Positions 31,980-43,336 of a stretch of 64,000 nt of DNA are shown here, piece by piece. Position 1 is the stretch's first letter. Every line of letters begins with the position of its first letter. The translations under genes were made by a program, and so were the position numbers. The DNA is from Helichrysum umbraculigerum. Taxonomy: Eukaryota > Streptophyta > Magnoliopsida > Asterales > Asteraceae. Below the pieces are notes generated by a model that saw only the letters and a program-made list of their open reading frames with translations, had not been told where the DNA came from and searched no databases. The stretch is from assembly GCA_949592205.1 (NCBI GenBank), contig CATIUR010000001.1, positions 238,160,750-238,224,749 of the forward strand. The letters are read 5' to 3'.

Positions 31980-32600
31980 TTTAATGATATTATATGTCTA
32001 TCCCTTTGCAAGTTTTGAAGCCGAGTGAATGGGAAGAATCATGTAGTTTGCGGTGAAAACATGTTTAAAATAAATGGTTTGATTAATATTGTTATTGTAC
32101 ATGTTTATGGGCCTCATTAAACAATCATGCAAAAGCATGCTGGTGGATTGTGATACTTACGCGAAGCACAGTTACTGGTTTACTGCACGTAATTCAAAGC
32201 GTTTAGCACTACTTCAAAAGATTTTATTTTCATGTAATTTCAAACGTGTATAAAAATGATAGCATATACATTGTATGATGACACAAATTCAGCCATAACA
32301 TATATGATTGCCGGTTAGCTTGAGTAACGACCGTGTATACACTAGTTTAGTTTATAATTCAGTTTTAGCATTATCACTGATGACTGATGTATAGTTATAT
32401 ACTATTTCTACGCTTCTCGAAATCCTTTTTCTTTCTTTCTTCATTTGTATTTCATATTGGACCACAATGTTAACATATGAAACCCATTGTCGCAATTTCG
32501 CAATCCCACTTTTGCCTTTGAACGGTTTACAAACTGTCGTAATGTTAACATTTGAGTTTGCGTGTCGTTAGTCTTATTGTAAGAAGTGTTTATGTATATA
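31980..32600. repeat. Duplicated downstream segment of the F-box unit, copy 1
   Basis: It is similar in the same order to 35,200-35,590. Shared stretches include TGTACATGTT...TCATTAAACAA(T/C)CATGCAAAA and ACTTTTGCCTTTGAACGG followed by TTTACAA. It shows that the tandem duplication covers more than the coding region. Confidence 0.7.
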
Positions 32601-32620
32601 TTAGAATGTGGAAGGTTTTA

Positions 32621-32845
32621 AGGGGGTGTTTGGGTTAGCTTTTTAAGTTGCTTTTTAGCTTTTTAAGCTTTTTACAACAAAAAAGCACTTAAGCCAATCC
32701 AAACACTTTTTCAAGCTTTTAGCTTTTGACAACAAAAAAGCTCATTTCCTTGAAGCCGAGAATGGGGCTTTTAGCTTTTTACAACAAGAGGTATAAACTA
32801 AAAAACTAAAAGCATGAAAGCAAAAAGTCAGGCAAAACACCCTCT
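32621..32845. mobile_element. MITE about 80 bp upstream of F-box copy 2
   Basis: The inverted ends are AGGGGGTGTTTG and AGAGGGTGTTTTG, with repeated AGCTTTTTA/TAAAAAGCT motifs between them. There is no coding sequence. The GGGTGTTTGG end type is common among plant hAT- or Harbinger-like MITEs. No convincing target duplication was found. It lies in the probable promoter or leader of the next gene. Confidence 0.65.
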
Positions 32846-32923
32846 CAATGTAAAATATTATTTCAGCTTCACACTTCGTACATAAAATCCCCAATTTTCA
32901 AAACCCTAATCATCAAAATCAAA

Positions 32924-34093
32924 ATGTCTGACCACATACCTTTCGAAATTCAGACAGATATAATCAAATATCTCCCTGTAAAATCATTGATTCGATTCAG
33001 ATCGGTTTCAAAACCGTGGAAGTCTCTAATCGATAGCTCTGAATTTATTGTTAATTACCACGTCAATCACCCTCAGCTGCAGCATTATCTGCTTGTAAGG
33101 TACGTTGATTTACAGCAACTATACGATTGGACTGTAGACGATGAAAAATATGTATCGATTGCAGATGATGTCACTTTTCCCCAAAATAAGGTTACCCTGA
33201 TTGTTCCAACTTCTGTTAAACTACTTGGTAGGCTTCCAAAAATGTTAGGTTGCTCCCAAGGTCTGTTTTCCTTTTACAATACTCGAATACCAAGTGATTC
33301 CAAAACTATAAGGGTTGTTATTTGGAATCCTACAATTAGAAAAACAGTTGATATTGTTGTGCCTAACGTGTTACGAAATCACCCATTTCAAACTGTTGTT
33401 GGTTTTGGAGTTTGTCCTCGCACTAGTGACCCTAAGCTTGTCAAGATTACTTGTGTTACTAATTCGGTATTTGATAGAATTAGCATCCCTTCGCAAGTTG
33501 AGGTTTTTACGTTGAGGTTGGGGGCTTGGAGGAGTTTGTCAAATAATTTGCCTCGTAAATCAGTTGTATTTAGACAGAACCAGGTAAGCATAGATAGGTT
33601 TATATATTGGCTTGTTGTTGATAGGATTCGTTCAGGTGATGGATATTATTTGAATAACATGATTTTATCATTTGATATGATATCTGAAGAATTTGTAGAC
33701 GTCTATCTCCCAGATAGTTTGGCACAACTTAGTGACTGTAATTTGGTTTTATCTAAGTTAAGGACATCTCTTGTTGTGCTTGAAATTGATAGACAAATCG
33801 ATACGGGTGCTGAGAGACGAGTATATTATGTATGGAGGATGGAGCATGGCGTTCCAAATTCATTTACAAAGCTATTCGCTATTAAGATACCATATGCATC
33901 ATCATTAGGGGTACACGCATTTAGAAAAACCGGTGACGCTATAATTGAAATGTTGTATGGTACTGATAAACCAAATTCACTTTTTGTTTATGAACCCAAC
34001 TCGGAGAACATCATTAACATTGACATTAATGGATATGAATATCCATGCTTAGCGAGTTCTTACATGGAAACACTACTTTTGCTTGATCACTAA
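32924..34093 (+). CDS. F-box protein with F-box-associated domain, copy 2
   Basis: A 389-codon intact ORF, clearly paralogous to 28,681-29,817 along its whole length. The F-box lies at residues 4-45 (IPFEIQTDIIKYLPVKSLIR, RSVSKPWKSLIDSSEFIV). F-box-associated markers are MLGCSQGLFSF, VVIWNPTIRKTVDIVVPNVL, VGFGVCPRTSDPKLVKI, SQVEVFTLRLGAWRS, RFIYWLVVDR and MILSFDMISEEFVDV. It contains small indels relative to copy 1, for example about 14 extra residues before the first beta-strands. The role is presumably substrate receptor of an SCF ubiquitin ligase, substrate unknown. A MITE sits just upstream. Both copies end in ETLLLLD(Q/H), which supports the annotated ends. Confidence 0.9.
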   Translation: MSDHIPFEIQTDIIKYLPVKSLIRFRSVSKPWKSLIDSSEFIVNYHVNHPQLQHYLLVRYVDLQQLYDWTVDDEKYVSIADDVTFPQNKVTLIVPTSVKLLGRLPKMLGCSQGLFSFYNTRIPSDSKTIRVVIWNPTIRKTVDIVVPNVLRNHPFQTVVGFGVCPRTSDPKLVKITCVTNSVFDRISIPSQVEVFTLRLGAWRSLSNNLPRKSVVFRQNQVSIDRFIYWLVVDRIRSGDGYYLNNMILSFDMISEEFVDVYLPDSLAQLSDCNLVLSKLRTSLVVLEIDRQIDTGAERRVYYVWRMEHGVPNSFTKLFAIKIPYASSLGVHAFRKTGDAIIEMLYGTDKPNSLFVYEPNSENIINIDINGYEYPCLASSYMETLLLLDH

Positions 34094-34629
34094 GATTGAA
34101 GCGAATGACACTCAACTGACTTTTGGGGCAGGAAGCAAGGCTTGGGGATTGAAGTACAGTATGAATCTCACAATTTTTCGTGATCATTTTGATGTTAGGG
34201 TGAGGGTGAGATCAATATTATTACAAGTATTATATTATATAATAAATACTACTGTTTTTGTGAACATTAAGCACAAACATCTTGCTGAATTTCAAGTAGA
34301 ATATACTATATACGTTTTGTTATTTCTATTTGGAAGCAATTCTGTTACTCTATTTTGGCAATGGATGATGATGTACTATCTCATGAGGATGTTTACCGAG
34401 GGTAAAACCTGGTTAAAGCCATTTGAGTTTTTCTCATATATCAAGATTCTTATGGTTTCCGCCGTAGAAAGAACATAATGTTGATATCTGTATTTGGTGA
34501 CATCTTCACTTGGTGCTAGTCTTTAATGTATCTTTACCTAAACCAACATCTGGAACAATCCGATAAATCAGAATGTTTTGGTGTGGATGCTGGTTCAAAC
34601 TTCGAACAATACTCGGGATTCTTCTTCGG

Positions 34630-34760
34630 TTAGAGTGAATAACCTCATGGAAGCTTATGAGTTTGTTCATATTACACCCGGAGTCCCAGAATATGACCAA
34701 AACGTAAGGTCTGGAGAAAAGCATGACATGATCACTATTGCAAACGAAATCGCAGATTGA
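34630..34760 (+). repeat. Block conserved downstream of both F-box genes (copy 2)
   Basis: Counterpart of 30,811-30,950. It is open for about 60 codons ending IANEIAD. Whether it is translated is unknown. Confidence 0.55.
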
Positions 34761-35199
34761 CGATTAACTTACATTATTAAAAAGTTGTTCGTGAAGGAAT
34801 ATTGGATGGAATTAATGTATTGAAAAATCCTTTCTCATTTAGCTTTAAGCGTTTGCTTTTGTTGAATTCTTTGTATTATCCGTTTCGCACTTTATCGGTT
34901 ATTCCATAAGCTTTTGTAAACACCTAAATTTGATGGAAAGTTCTTCAGAGTTTGAGATTTGAGGCCAAGTTACAAGTTCATATTAACACGGGGCATGTAG
35001 ATACATATATACTTTTTAAGTTTCATGCGATTTTTTTTTTGTGAGTTTTAAGAAGGTTAATCATCGCCTTCACTTTCACTTATATAGGTATAACCAGAAG
35101 AGTGAGGGGCTATTACACCTTATATGTTTTTCCTTGGGGCATGCTTTGAGAATTCGATAAGAGTTGGTATGATATGTCATAGGGCTTTGCCGTTTTAGT

Positions 35200-35590
35200 A
35201 AATTTTTTTTTTAATGGTATTATGTTTTTGCAGGTTTCGAAGCAGAGTGAATGAGATAAATCCCGTAGTGTCCGGTGACTGCATGTTTAAAATAACTCAA
35301 TTAGAGTAATAACGCTATTGTACATGTTGACTCATTAAACAACCATGCAAAAATATGCTACGATGACTACACGGAATTTAAAGCGTCTACCACACTAAAT
35401 TAGTTTATAATATGGTTTTTGCATTACCATTAATATATACTCATTTTTACGCTTCTCATTTTTACGCTTCTCGAAAATCTTATTTGTTAACATATGATAT
35501 CCACCATCCAAATTTCGCACTCACACTTTTGCCTTTGAACGGTTTACAATCCGTCGTAGTCTTAACATTTTGAGGTTTTGTGTCGTCTAC
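35200..35590. repeat. Duplicated downstream segment of the F-box unit, copy 2
   Basis: Counterpart of 31,980-32,600. It is shorter because of internal deletions. After it, 35,590-35,775 is a low-complexity tract of ATATCCAT-type words with no gene. Confidence 0.65.
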
Positions 35591-35775
35591 GGATGACAAT
35601 GGATCGAATGATGCTATATCCACATCTATATCCATTAAAATATTTCGTCCATATCTATATCCGTACCATTTAATTTCAATTTATCCGTTCATATAGCCAT
35701 ATCCGATGAATTAAGCGGGTTAATGGATATTCGTTAGATATTTAAAAAATTACCTAATATTAAATGAAGCCAAAA

Positions 35776-36147
35776 GTTTAAATGAGAACCACACCACAAA
35801 AAGGTACACAACTGCGAGAACTTTTAAATTATAGAGATTTCAACATGTTTAATGATTCAATTACATGTGAACATTGATCTAGATTAAGGTTAAAAACAAA
35901 ATAGTTTGAAAAAATATCCAAATAACCTTTAAACTCAAATTTATATATTTCGTTCACATGTGCACATGTGAACACTTTATATATTTTATAGTTTAACACA
36001 TCTTATGTGGTTTTTAACTTTTGTTTGTCAATAATATGAACATTAAATAACATTTCTGTGTAATTTGTTGCGTTTACATGTATAAAAACAATGTAATTTA
36101 AAAGTTCTTGCAGTTCTGTACCTTTTGTGGTTCTCGTTTGAACATTC

Positions 36148-36150
<3 letters not shown>
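35776..36150. mobile_element. MITE with about 50-bp inverted ends
   Basis: The left end (GTTTAAATGAGAACCACACC, AAAAAGGTACACAACTGCGA, GAACTTTTAAATTA) is inverted at the right end (TAATTTAAAAGTTCTTGCAG, TTCTGTACCTTTTGTGGTTC, TCGTTTGAAC). The right end abuts CCCC and a (TA)n tract. It has no coding capacity; the superfamily is uncertain. Confidence 0.7.

Positions 36151-36181
<31 letters not shown>
36151..36181. repeat. (TA)n tract between two elements
   Basis: About 30 bp of pure TA, lying between the MITE end CATTCCCC and the large element's GTGGGAGGATC end. Confidence 0.95.
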
Positions 36182-36185
<4 letters not shown>

Positions 36186-38024
36186 GGAGGATCTAGGGTG
36201 AAGCTTTAATCTTGAGGGAAGGGGGGAAGTGCCTTAAGAGCCATCGGATCAGTCCAACTTTTGATTTCCAGCATATGTTTTGATTCTACTTCTGTTCGAG
36301 TGTGTTTTCAGGGATGAGGGTAATATAGCCATTTCACCTTCTATTTTCTGTTTACTTAAATAATATTTCTTTTTATTAATGTTGTAACAACACATACGTA
36401 CAACTGAATTCAATTTCCTTTCCCAATCAATTAAATTCCTCAGATCTAAATCAAATCGCATCTCAATTACATCTAGCATTCAGTAACGGTTAGTTAATTC
36501 CTTCAACTAAATTCAATTCCGTTTCTCAATTCTAACTCAAATAGTTCTAAATCGTTGTGTTTGTGATTAAATTACAATTCAATTGTGATTACAGTGGTTC
36601 CGAATTGAGAGTTTTCATCGATGTCACTCGTTTTTGCTTTTCTTCGAGTTTGATTATACATACGATTTGGATTCAATTATATCTGATTGTGTTTATTATC
36701 TTATTGTTTAGATCAGTATTTACATTCAATTTTTTTAGGGTTTTTTTAGGTTTAACTTTGTAATTGTGTTGTTTCAGATATTATGATGAATTTTGTTTAA
36801 GAAAATCTGGAAGTAATTCAATTTTGTAATTTATTTAATAGAGTAATTTGTGTTTTTATTTTTTTGTACTTTGTATGTTCATGATACTGATTTGCAGTAA
36901 CTATAATGTTAGTTCCGATGACCGTTACTTACTTTTAATATTTTTCTACATTAAATTAATGTGCGGATCCTTTGTATTTGTGTTTTTGTAGCTTCCCTAT
37001 GATGTCTTCTAGTTCTAATCTTCATTAGAATCGAATTCGAGTGCTCGTGATTCTGCTGGTAAGTTTTTGTTACTTGCAAGTTATATTTTCATGTTACTTT
37101 ACTTAAGAAATGATAATATTATTCATGGTGGATGTTACTTATATTTAATGTTACAGCAAACATGAATGTTGTATTGTTTGTTAATAGATTTGCTAACTTG
37201 AAATAGTTTTAATATTACATGTGTTGAATATTATATGTGTTCTGCTAATAAGTTGTATCCTTAGGACGTAGTTGAGTTCCAAGAGACATATTCTTTCCTA
37301 AGTTGAACGAGAAAGTCCCAAAAGTTCTAATTATTGATTTTCTATTCTCAATCAATCTAACCTAAGATTGATTCTGTTTTTTTTAGTAATTTGTGTTATT
37401 TTATAAGTTATGTGTTCTTTATGCTGATATGAATTGATGATAATGTCACCCATGATGAATGGTACTTACTTTTAATATATTGTATATCTAATTAATGTGT
37501 GTATAGTTATAATCATTAGTTTGTATCTCTTAAAATGATGTCTTATAATTTAAATTTTTCGTTAAAGTCAAATACAAGTGTTTCTGATTTCACTGGTAAG
37601 TTATTCTTAATATTACCCATGATGAATGTTAATATTATAGATGAATGTTTTATTATAAGTTTATTTATCTGATGATCTGAAATGGTTTTAATATTACATA
37701 TGATGAATTTTATATATTACTTACTTTGAATTTGACATTTAGGCCTTCTCGAAACATTTTTAAAGTCATAATTCATATACATTAATTAATGGGGTTGAAA
37801 CTACATCACATCATGATGTATATATTCTTCTAAGGGCACTTCTGTATTTGTTGTTAGTTCAAGAGCTTTTGACATTGAGAAGTATACTATTATCAAGTAT
37901 GTTATATCTTTTTTTAGTGGGCAAGGTTTTTGATGTATATGAGGATACATGGATGTATATATAATGGGAGGGTTGCTTATATGTGTGGTTCTACTATCGG
38001 GTTTTCAGTGGCTAATATTTTAAA

Positions 38025-38285
38025 CTTTACAATTAGTTATCCTTTAGTTATGTCGGATTATGTTGCAGCCGATAACGTATATAAAAGTGTTAGATGTAGT
38101 TTTCCTGTTAATATTCATCAACACAAATAATATTACATTTTTACTTTATATTACTCACAATTAGTTATCCTTTAGTTATGTCGGATTATTCTGCAGTCGA
38201 TAACATATATAAAAGTGTTAGAAGTAGTTTTCCTGTTAATATTCATCAACAAAATTAATATTACATTTTTACTTTATGTTCCAGC
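38025..38285. repeat. Two tandem units of about 126 bp
   Basis: A segment containing CAATTAGTTATCCTTTAG, ATGTCGGATTAT and AGTGTTAGA(T/A)GTAG and ending TACATTTTTACTTTAT occurs twice in a row with a few changes. It lies just ahead of the RNase H-like fragment. Confidence 0.85.
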
Positions 38286-38390
38286 CGTTTTGTTTTCGTC
38301 GCCACTTGACATATTTATTGGGATTATAACCAAAAGTCCCATGGAGCAGAGGATTTGCGGATTCAAACGCATGTGAAAGGGTCTGAAACA

Positions 38391-38818
38391 GATCAAGACT
38401 GGTGCTTTTATGTGAACGGGGCAGTGTGCAGGCATAATGACAAAGGCGGGGTAGGAGGATGCTTGAAGAATGATAAAGGAGTTATAATCAATCTTTTTTC
38501 AAAACCTATGTCTACCATATCACGTAAGAGGCTGAACTTGCAGCTATACTCGAGGCGACTTTACAGGTTGGTGGGAAGTCGAATACTAACCTTGAGAAGC
38601 TGAAAATTAATAGCGACTCTGAAGTGGCGGTGAAATGTGTAAGAGACAAATGTGTAGTCCCATGGCATGTGGAGGAAATTGTGCGAAAAATTAAGTTGGC
38701 AATGGGTGGATTAAGAGATGTAGAAGTCAGCCACATTAAAAGAGACCAAAATTTGGCTGCTGATCTTTTAGCTAAGCAAGGGATTTCCAGATTCTCAAGC
38801 TTGGTTATGTGGATTTAA
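38391..38818 (+). pseudogene. RNase H-like domain fragment, LINE-derived or captured
   Basis: The segment begins DWCFYVNGAVCR and, after one frameshift just before 38,531, continues AELAAILEATLQVGG, INSDSEVAVKCV and SHIKRDQNLAADLLAKQG. The order matches the RVT_3 type of RNase H found at the end of plant LINE polyproteins and in stray plant genes. The AE, SDS and AADLLA motifs carrying acidic residues are present; the first usual Asp is Asn (VNG). No reverse transcriptase lies upstream, so this is a fragment. It ends with TAA at about 38,818. Confidence 0.65.
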
Positions 38819-39677
38819 GTGGAGGTGGTTCTTCATCATGCATGTCTATAGTTTCATCTATCCCCCACATGCTCCCCTCCCTTTCCCCATCCTCCCCAAA
38901 ATTTGCTTTTTAATGGCAGTGGCCTGCTCTCTTTTGTTTGATTCATATTATATCGAGATTCTAGATGGCCCGAGGAGCGGATGTGTTTCAATAAATGCGA
39001 GAAAGTTCTAGAGATTGATGGTCTCAAAATCGAGGAATCTACCTATTTTGCTTATTGCAAAATTCGATCAATCTTGAATCGTAAGTTGTTGTCTTGAAGA
39101 TGGATGAAGTTAGCTTGTTAAAGATGATCTCTTTGATGTAATTGTTCTGGTTAATGAAAATGTGATGTTATGGTTGCTGAATCTCATTTGAAGCTTAAAG
39201 GAAGAGTAGCTGCTAGCTTTGGTCATGGATGTGTCTGTTAGTGGTTGATAGTTTTTATCTTCAAGCTTGGTTAATTTGATTTTTTGGTAGATGAGTTTTT
39301 GTGTGGGTTTTAAATAGTTTTGAAGGTTACTGGCTGAAATTTTAAGGTCTTCGTGCAGTTGGTTTGAGTCATAACTAAAGGGTGGTGGTTGTACCTATTT
39401 AACTCGATTAGTTGACACGGGTGGTGTGGGATCATGGTCTATGGTATAGAGCGGATGGTAAGTCCCTATTATCAGTTCTTTTTGATGAAAGTTCAATCGT
39501 GGGGCTGTATTTTTTGGTAGTAGTGGCAAAATGACATGTTTCTTAATAAGCGAACTCCATAATTTTACTTGTTTGACCAGTTACAGATAAAATATAACCT
39601 GAATCTACCAAATCATAAGTAAATGGGTCGAAGTTGCCTCTAATTTCCAGTAATAGACATTGATCTATTCTGAACAG

Positions 39678-41004
39678 GGTGAGAGAGACGGGATCTGGGT
39701 ATGGCACCGGATAAATAGATTATTTAACTGGTTGCCATTGGCAGCTTCAATTTAGAAAAAGATCATTTGTATGCATGGTGGTATTGGGAGGTCAATCAAC
39801 CATATTGAGCAAATCGAAAACCTTCAGCGACCAATTACAATGGAGGCTGGTTCAATTGTTCTTATGGATTTGTTGTGGTTTGTTCTCTGATCCATATATC
39901 CATAATATTAATTTGATTTGAATTTAATTAGTTAGAACAAGTTCTTATCGTTATCTTTCCAAATAGGTCTGACCCACCAGAAAATGATAGCGCGGAAGGA
40001 CTGCGACCAAACGCCAGAGAGCCTGGATAGTTACTTTTGGGGTGAGTGTTGTTTCTTAAAAATTATTCTAAGTCAGGGATTTTGTTACACTTATCTTTCT
40101 CTAATATACATGTTAATCACAGCCTGATCGTGTGATGAAGTTCTGCAACAATAACGATCTCCAGTTAATTGTGCGTGCACATGAATGTGTAATGGATGGC
40201 TTTGAGCGTTTTGCTCAAGGACATTTGATTTTTGGCCACCAATTATTTTGGTAAGCTTCCTGTGTTCTTGAGCCTGTTTATAACTTTTAAGCACATAACT
40301 ATGATACATAGAGGTGGCAGAGTGGGCTGGTCAGGTGGTTATGTGAGGGGTGGGTTATGTAACGGGTCTCAACTTCCACTTTTCGTGCTAGTTGAAACGG
40401 GCCAGGTTGACCCACTCATTATTTTGTCTTTTTTGATTTTTTACAACCGAATTATTTGAATATATTTCTTAAACTAACAATGTATTCTTTTTTAAAGAGT
40501 AGTTTAGGAAATTGTATGCATTAATATTACACCGGGACTTTCAACCCATTCCTTTTTTTATCTATAGATTCTTTTGATTCATTTTGTGGTGAAACATTAC
40601 CGAAATTGACCCATTCACATTGCCACATCTATTGCTAACTATTGATTTATTCCACTGGGTGTATCCTGTAGGCACTGTAAACAATGCAGGTGCAGTTTTA
40701 CTTTTGGGTAGAGATCTTGTGGTGGTTCCAAAGCTCATTCATCCACTGCCACCTGCTATTTTGTCACCCGAAACGTCCCCTGAACGCCATATAGAAGATA
40801 CGTGGATGCAGGTACCATTTCGTCATTTAAAACCTTCATTTTTATCACTTTGTCATGCAGGCATCGATGTTAACTTTAGTATATTCTTCTAATGGTGTTG
40901 TCAGCTTAATGCAAATAGACCACCAACACCAACTAGGGGTCGTCCACAAGTTACAAATGACCGTGGCTCTGTTGCATGGATTCAATTGAAATATATCTCT
41001 TAAG
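39678..41004 (+). pseudogene. Fragment of a BSL/BSU1-type Ser/Thr protein phosphatase, five exons with introns
   Basis: Exons at 39,678-39,877, 39,967-40,041, 40,123-40,250, 40,672-40,811 and 40,905-41,004 have GT-AG borders. They read GERDGIWVWHRINRLFNWLP, CMHGGIGRSINHIEQIENLQ, DPPENDSAEGLRPNAR, DRVMKFCNNNDLQLIVRAHE, NNAGAVLLLGRDLVVVPKL and TPTRGRPQVTNDRGSVAWI. This is the C-terminal phosphatase part of the plant Kelch-phosphatases (BSL1-3/BSU1), which act in brassinosteroid signalling. The N-terminal Kelch repeats and the first metal-binding motifs are absent. Defects are a stop after LAASI, a 1-nt loss before VTFG and a small deletion after QGHLI. Retained introns show it came from DNA, not a processed mRNA. 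Confidence 0.88.
40309..40631. mobile_element. MITE in an intron of the phosphatase fragment
   Basis: The ends are TAGAGGTGGCAG and an inverted TAGATGTGGCAA, with GGGTC/GACCC motifs inside. These are typical of plant hAT MITEs. No target duplication was recognised, so the borders are approximate. Confidence 0.6.
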
Positions 41005-42193
41005 ATCACTCAGACTACTTGTTGGTGCACTTAAGAGACGTCAAGGAATTTGTTTAACTGTACCCCAACCTCACCGGGCCCCGCCTAGTTATCAGGACAT
41101 TCCAAAGCGAAGATTTGACATCTTAAAAAATGCACCAAGTGCTGGTTAGCACCCCTTTGTACATTGGCAAACGGGAGGTTTGAGCTGTTGGTAGTGTTGG
41201 CGTTCTCCCGTTGGTGATGATTTTCATTGCTAGTTTTCTTTACATGATTTTTTGTTTGGTTAGGTGTATCATTGGTTTATTTTTCTTTCGGTTTTTGTTA
41301 AAAGATAGAATGAGGTTATGTATGTTGGTAAGAAGGTGATGATTGTATCATAGAGATGAAGTGGTGTTGTGTTATGTACAATGTAACATTTGTGTGAAGA
41401 TATGAAGAGCAAATTACACGGATCATCCCTGTGTTTTGTTCAAAATGCATGGATCATCCCTAAGAAAATTAAATAGCATTGGACATCCCTGTATTTGATA
41501 GTTTTGATCATTTATCATCCTTTTAGACTTGAATGGACAAACATACCCTTATTCTTTTTTTTTTCTTAAATAAAAACTTAATTTTTTTATTTGTTTTAAT
41601 CTTTTTTCTATTTCTTTTATAATAATCGTTTTGTTTTGGTCTCATAAAAAGTCAACAGCCACACTTTATTTGGTTTTTCTAGTTTGGCTATTGTATCTGG
41701 TTCATCTTCTCAAATCATAACCTTAACCACTTATTATGTATTTTCGCTCAAACAAAATGAACACACTAACAAAATTAACCGCTAATATCCACTCTTACCA
41801 GCTAAACCTTGCAACCATTGACTGCTATCATCCACCATAAAAACGCAATAAAATTAATAACTAGAATTCGCTAAACAAAAAAAGCACACACATCTTTAGA
41901 TCTAGTACTTTTATGAAACTAGAAAATCAAAAAGAATGAAAAATAAAACCATTTTTCTTAAATTATTCTTAGGAATAAATCTGAACATTATGAACCCAAA
42001 TGATTAAGGGTGGTGATGACGGATGCATGCGAAAATTAAGTAATACGGAGTAACATTTATTTTGATGAATATTAACTAATAACATTTATTCTTATGAATA
42101 ATGTTATAGTTTAATTTTAATGACATTCATCAATGAATATTTCTATGTATAGATTTTACAAATTAACATTCACTATGATGAATAATTATCGAT

Positions 42194-43336
42194 AACATTA
42201 TTATTTTTCACTTTTTATTTTTTGACATTTGAATTGGCGAAAATTAAAATGTATCATAATGGATATTACACTTCCCTCTTCCCCCAAAAAAGTGTTTCCT
42301 TCTGGATCCTCCCACATCAAGAATATATTCACAAATTAAATCTAATTTTAAGTCATAATATTAGTTTATGAATATTTATTTAATAAAACGTTAATATTCA
42401 TCGTGGTGAATGTTAACTTAACATTCATCACGATGAATGTTAAAAAATAACATTAATTTAGTTTTAACATTTATCGTGATGAATGTTAAGTTAACATTCA
42501 CCACGACGAATATTAACGATTTTGGATATAAAATTCATCAATTGATGCTATAGTCTACAAAAAGAATTTATCAAGGAAGCTTATCATTCATAGCATCGAT
42601 TCTGATCAACATTATTATTTTTCACTTTTTATTTTTTGACATTTGTATTGGCGAAAATTAAAATGTATCGTAATGGATATTACACTTCCCTCTTCCCCCA
42701 AAAAAGTGTTTCCTTCTGGATCCTCCCACATAAAGAATATATTCACAGATTAAATCTAATTTTAAGTCATAATATTAGTTTATGAATTTTTATTTAATAA
42801 AACGTTAATATTCATCGTGGTGAATGTTAACTTAACATTCATCACGATGAATGTTAAAAATAACATTAATTTAGTTTTAACATTTATCGTGATGAATGTT
42901 AAGTTAACATTCACCACGACGAATATTAACGATTTTGGATATAAAATTCATCAATTGATGTTATAGTCTACAAAAAGAATTTATCAACGAAGCTTATCAT
43001 TCATAGCATCGATTCTGATCAACATTATTATTTTTCACTTTTTATTTTTTGACATTTGTATTGGCGAAAATTAAAATGTATCGTAATGGATATTACACTT
43101 CCCTCTTCCCCAAAAAAGTGCTTCCTCCACATAAAGAATATATTCACAGATTAAATCTAATTTTAAGTCATAATATTAGTTTATGAATATTTATTTAATA
43201 AAACGTTAATATTCATCGTGGTAAATGTTAACTTAACATTCATCATGATGAATGTTAAAAAATAACATTAATTCAGTTTTAACATTTATCGTGATGAATG
43301 TTAAGTTAACATTCACCACGACGAATATTAACGATT
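42194..43336. repeat. Three tandem units of about 413 bp rich in AT palindromes
   Basis: Units start at AACATTATTATTTTTCAC (about 42,194, 42,608 and 43,021). Each holds two large near-perfect palindromes built on TTAACATTCATCACGATGAA and its mirror, with arms of about 20 bp. The third unit has small deletions. Degenerate TAACATTCATTGATGAA-like words continue to about 43,740. Confidence 0.9.

Noticed and set aside
34083..34478. 131-codon frame overlapping the end of F-box copy 2
   Set aside because: It starts inside the F-box gene in another frame and has no counterpart behind copy 1.
36557..36763. Hydrophobic 68-codon frame
   Set aside because: AT-rich sequence gives Ile/Phe/Leu-rich frames by chance; no signal peptide pattern or relatives.
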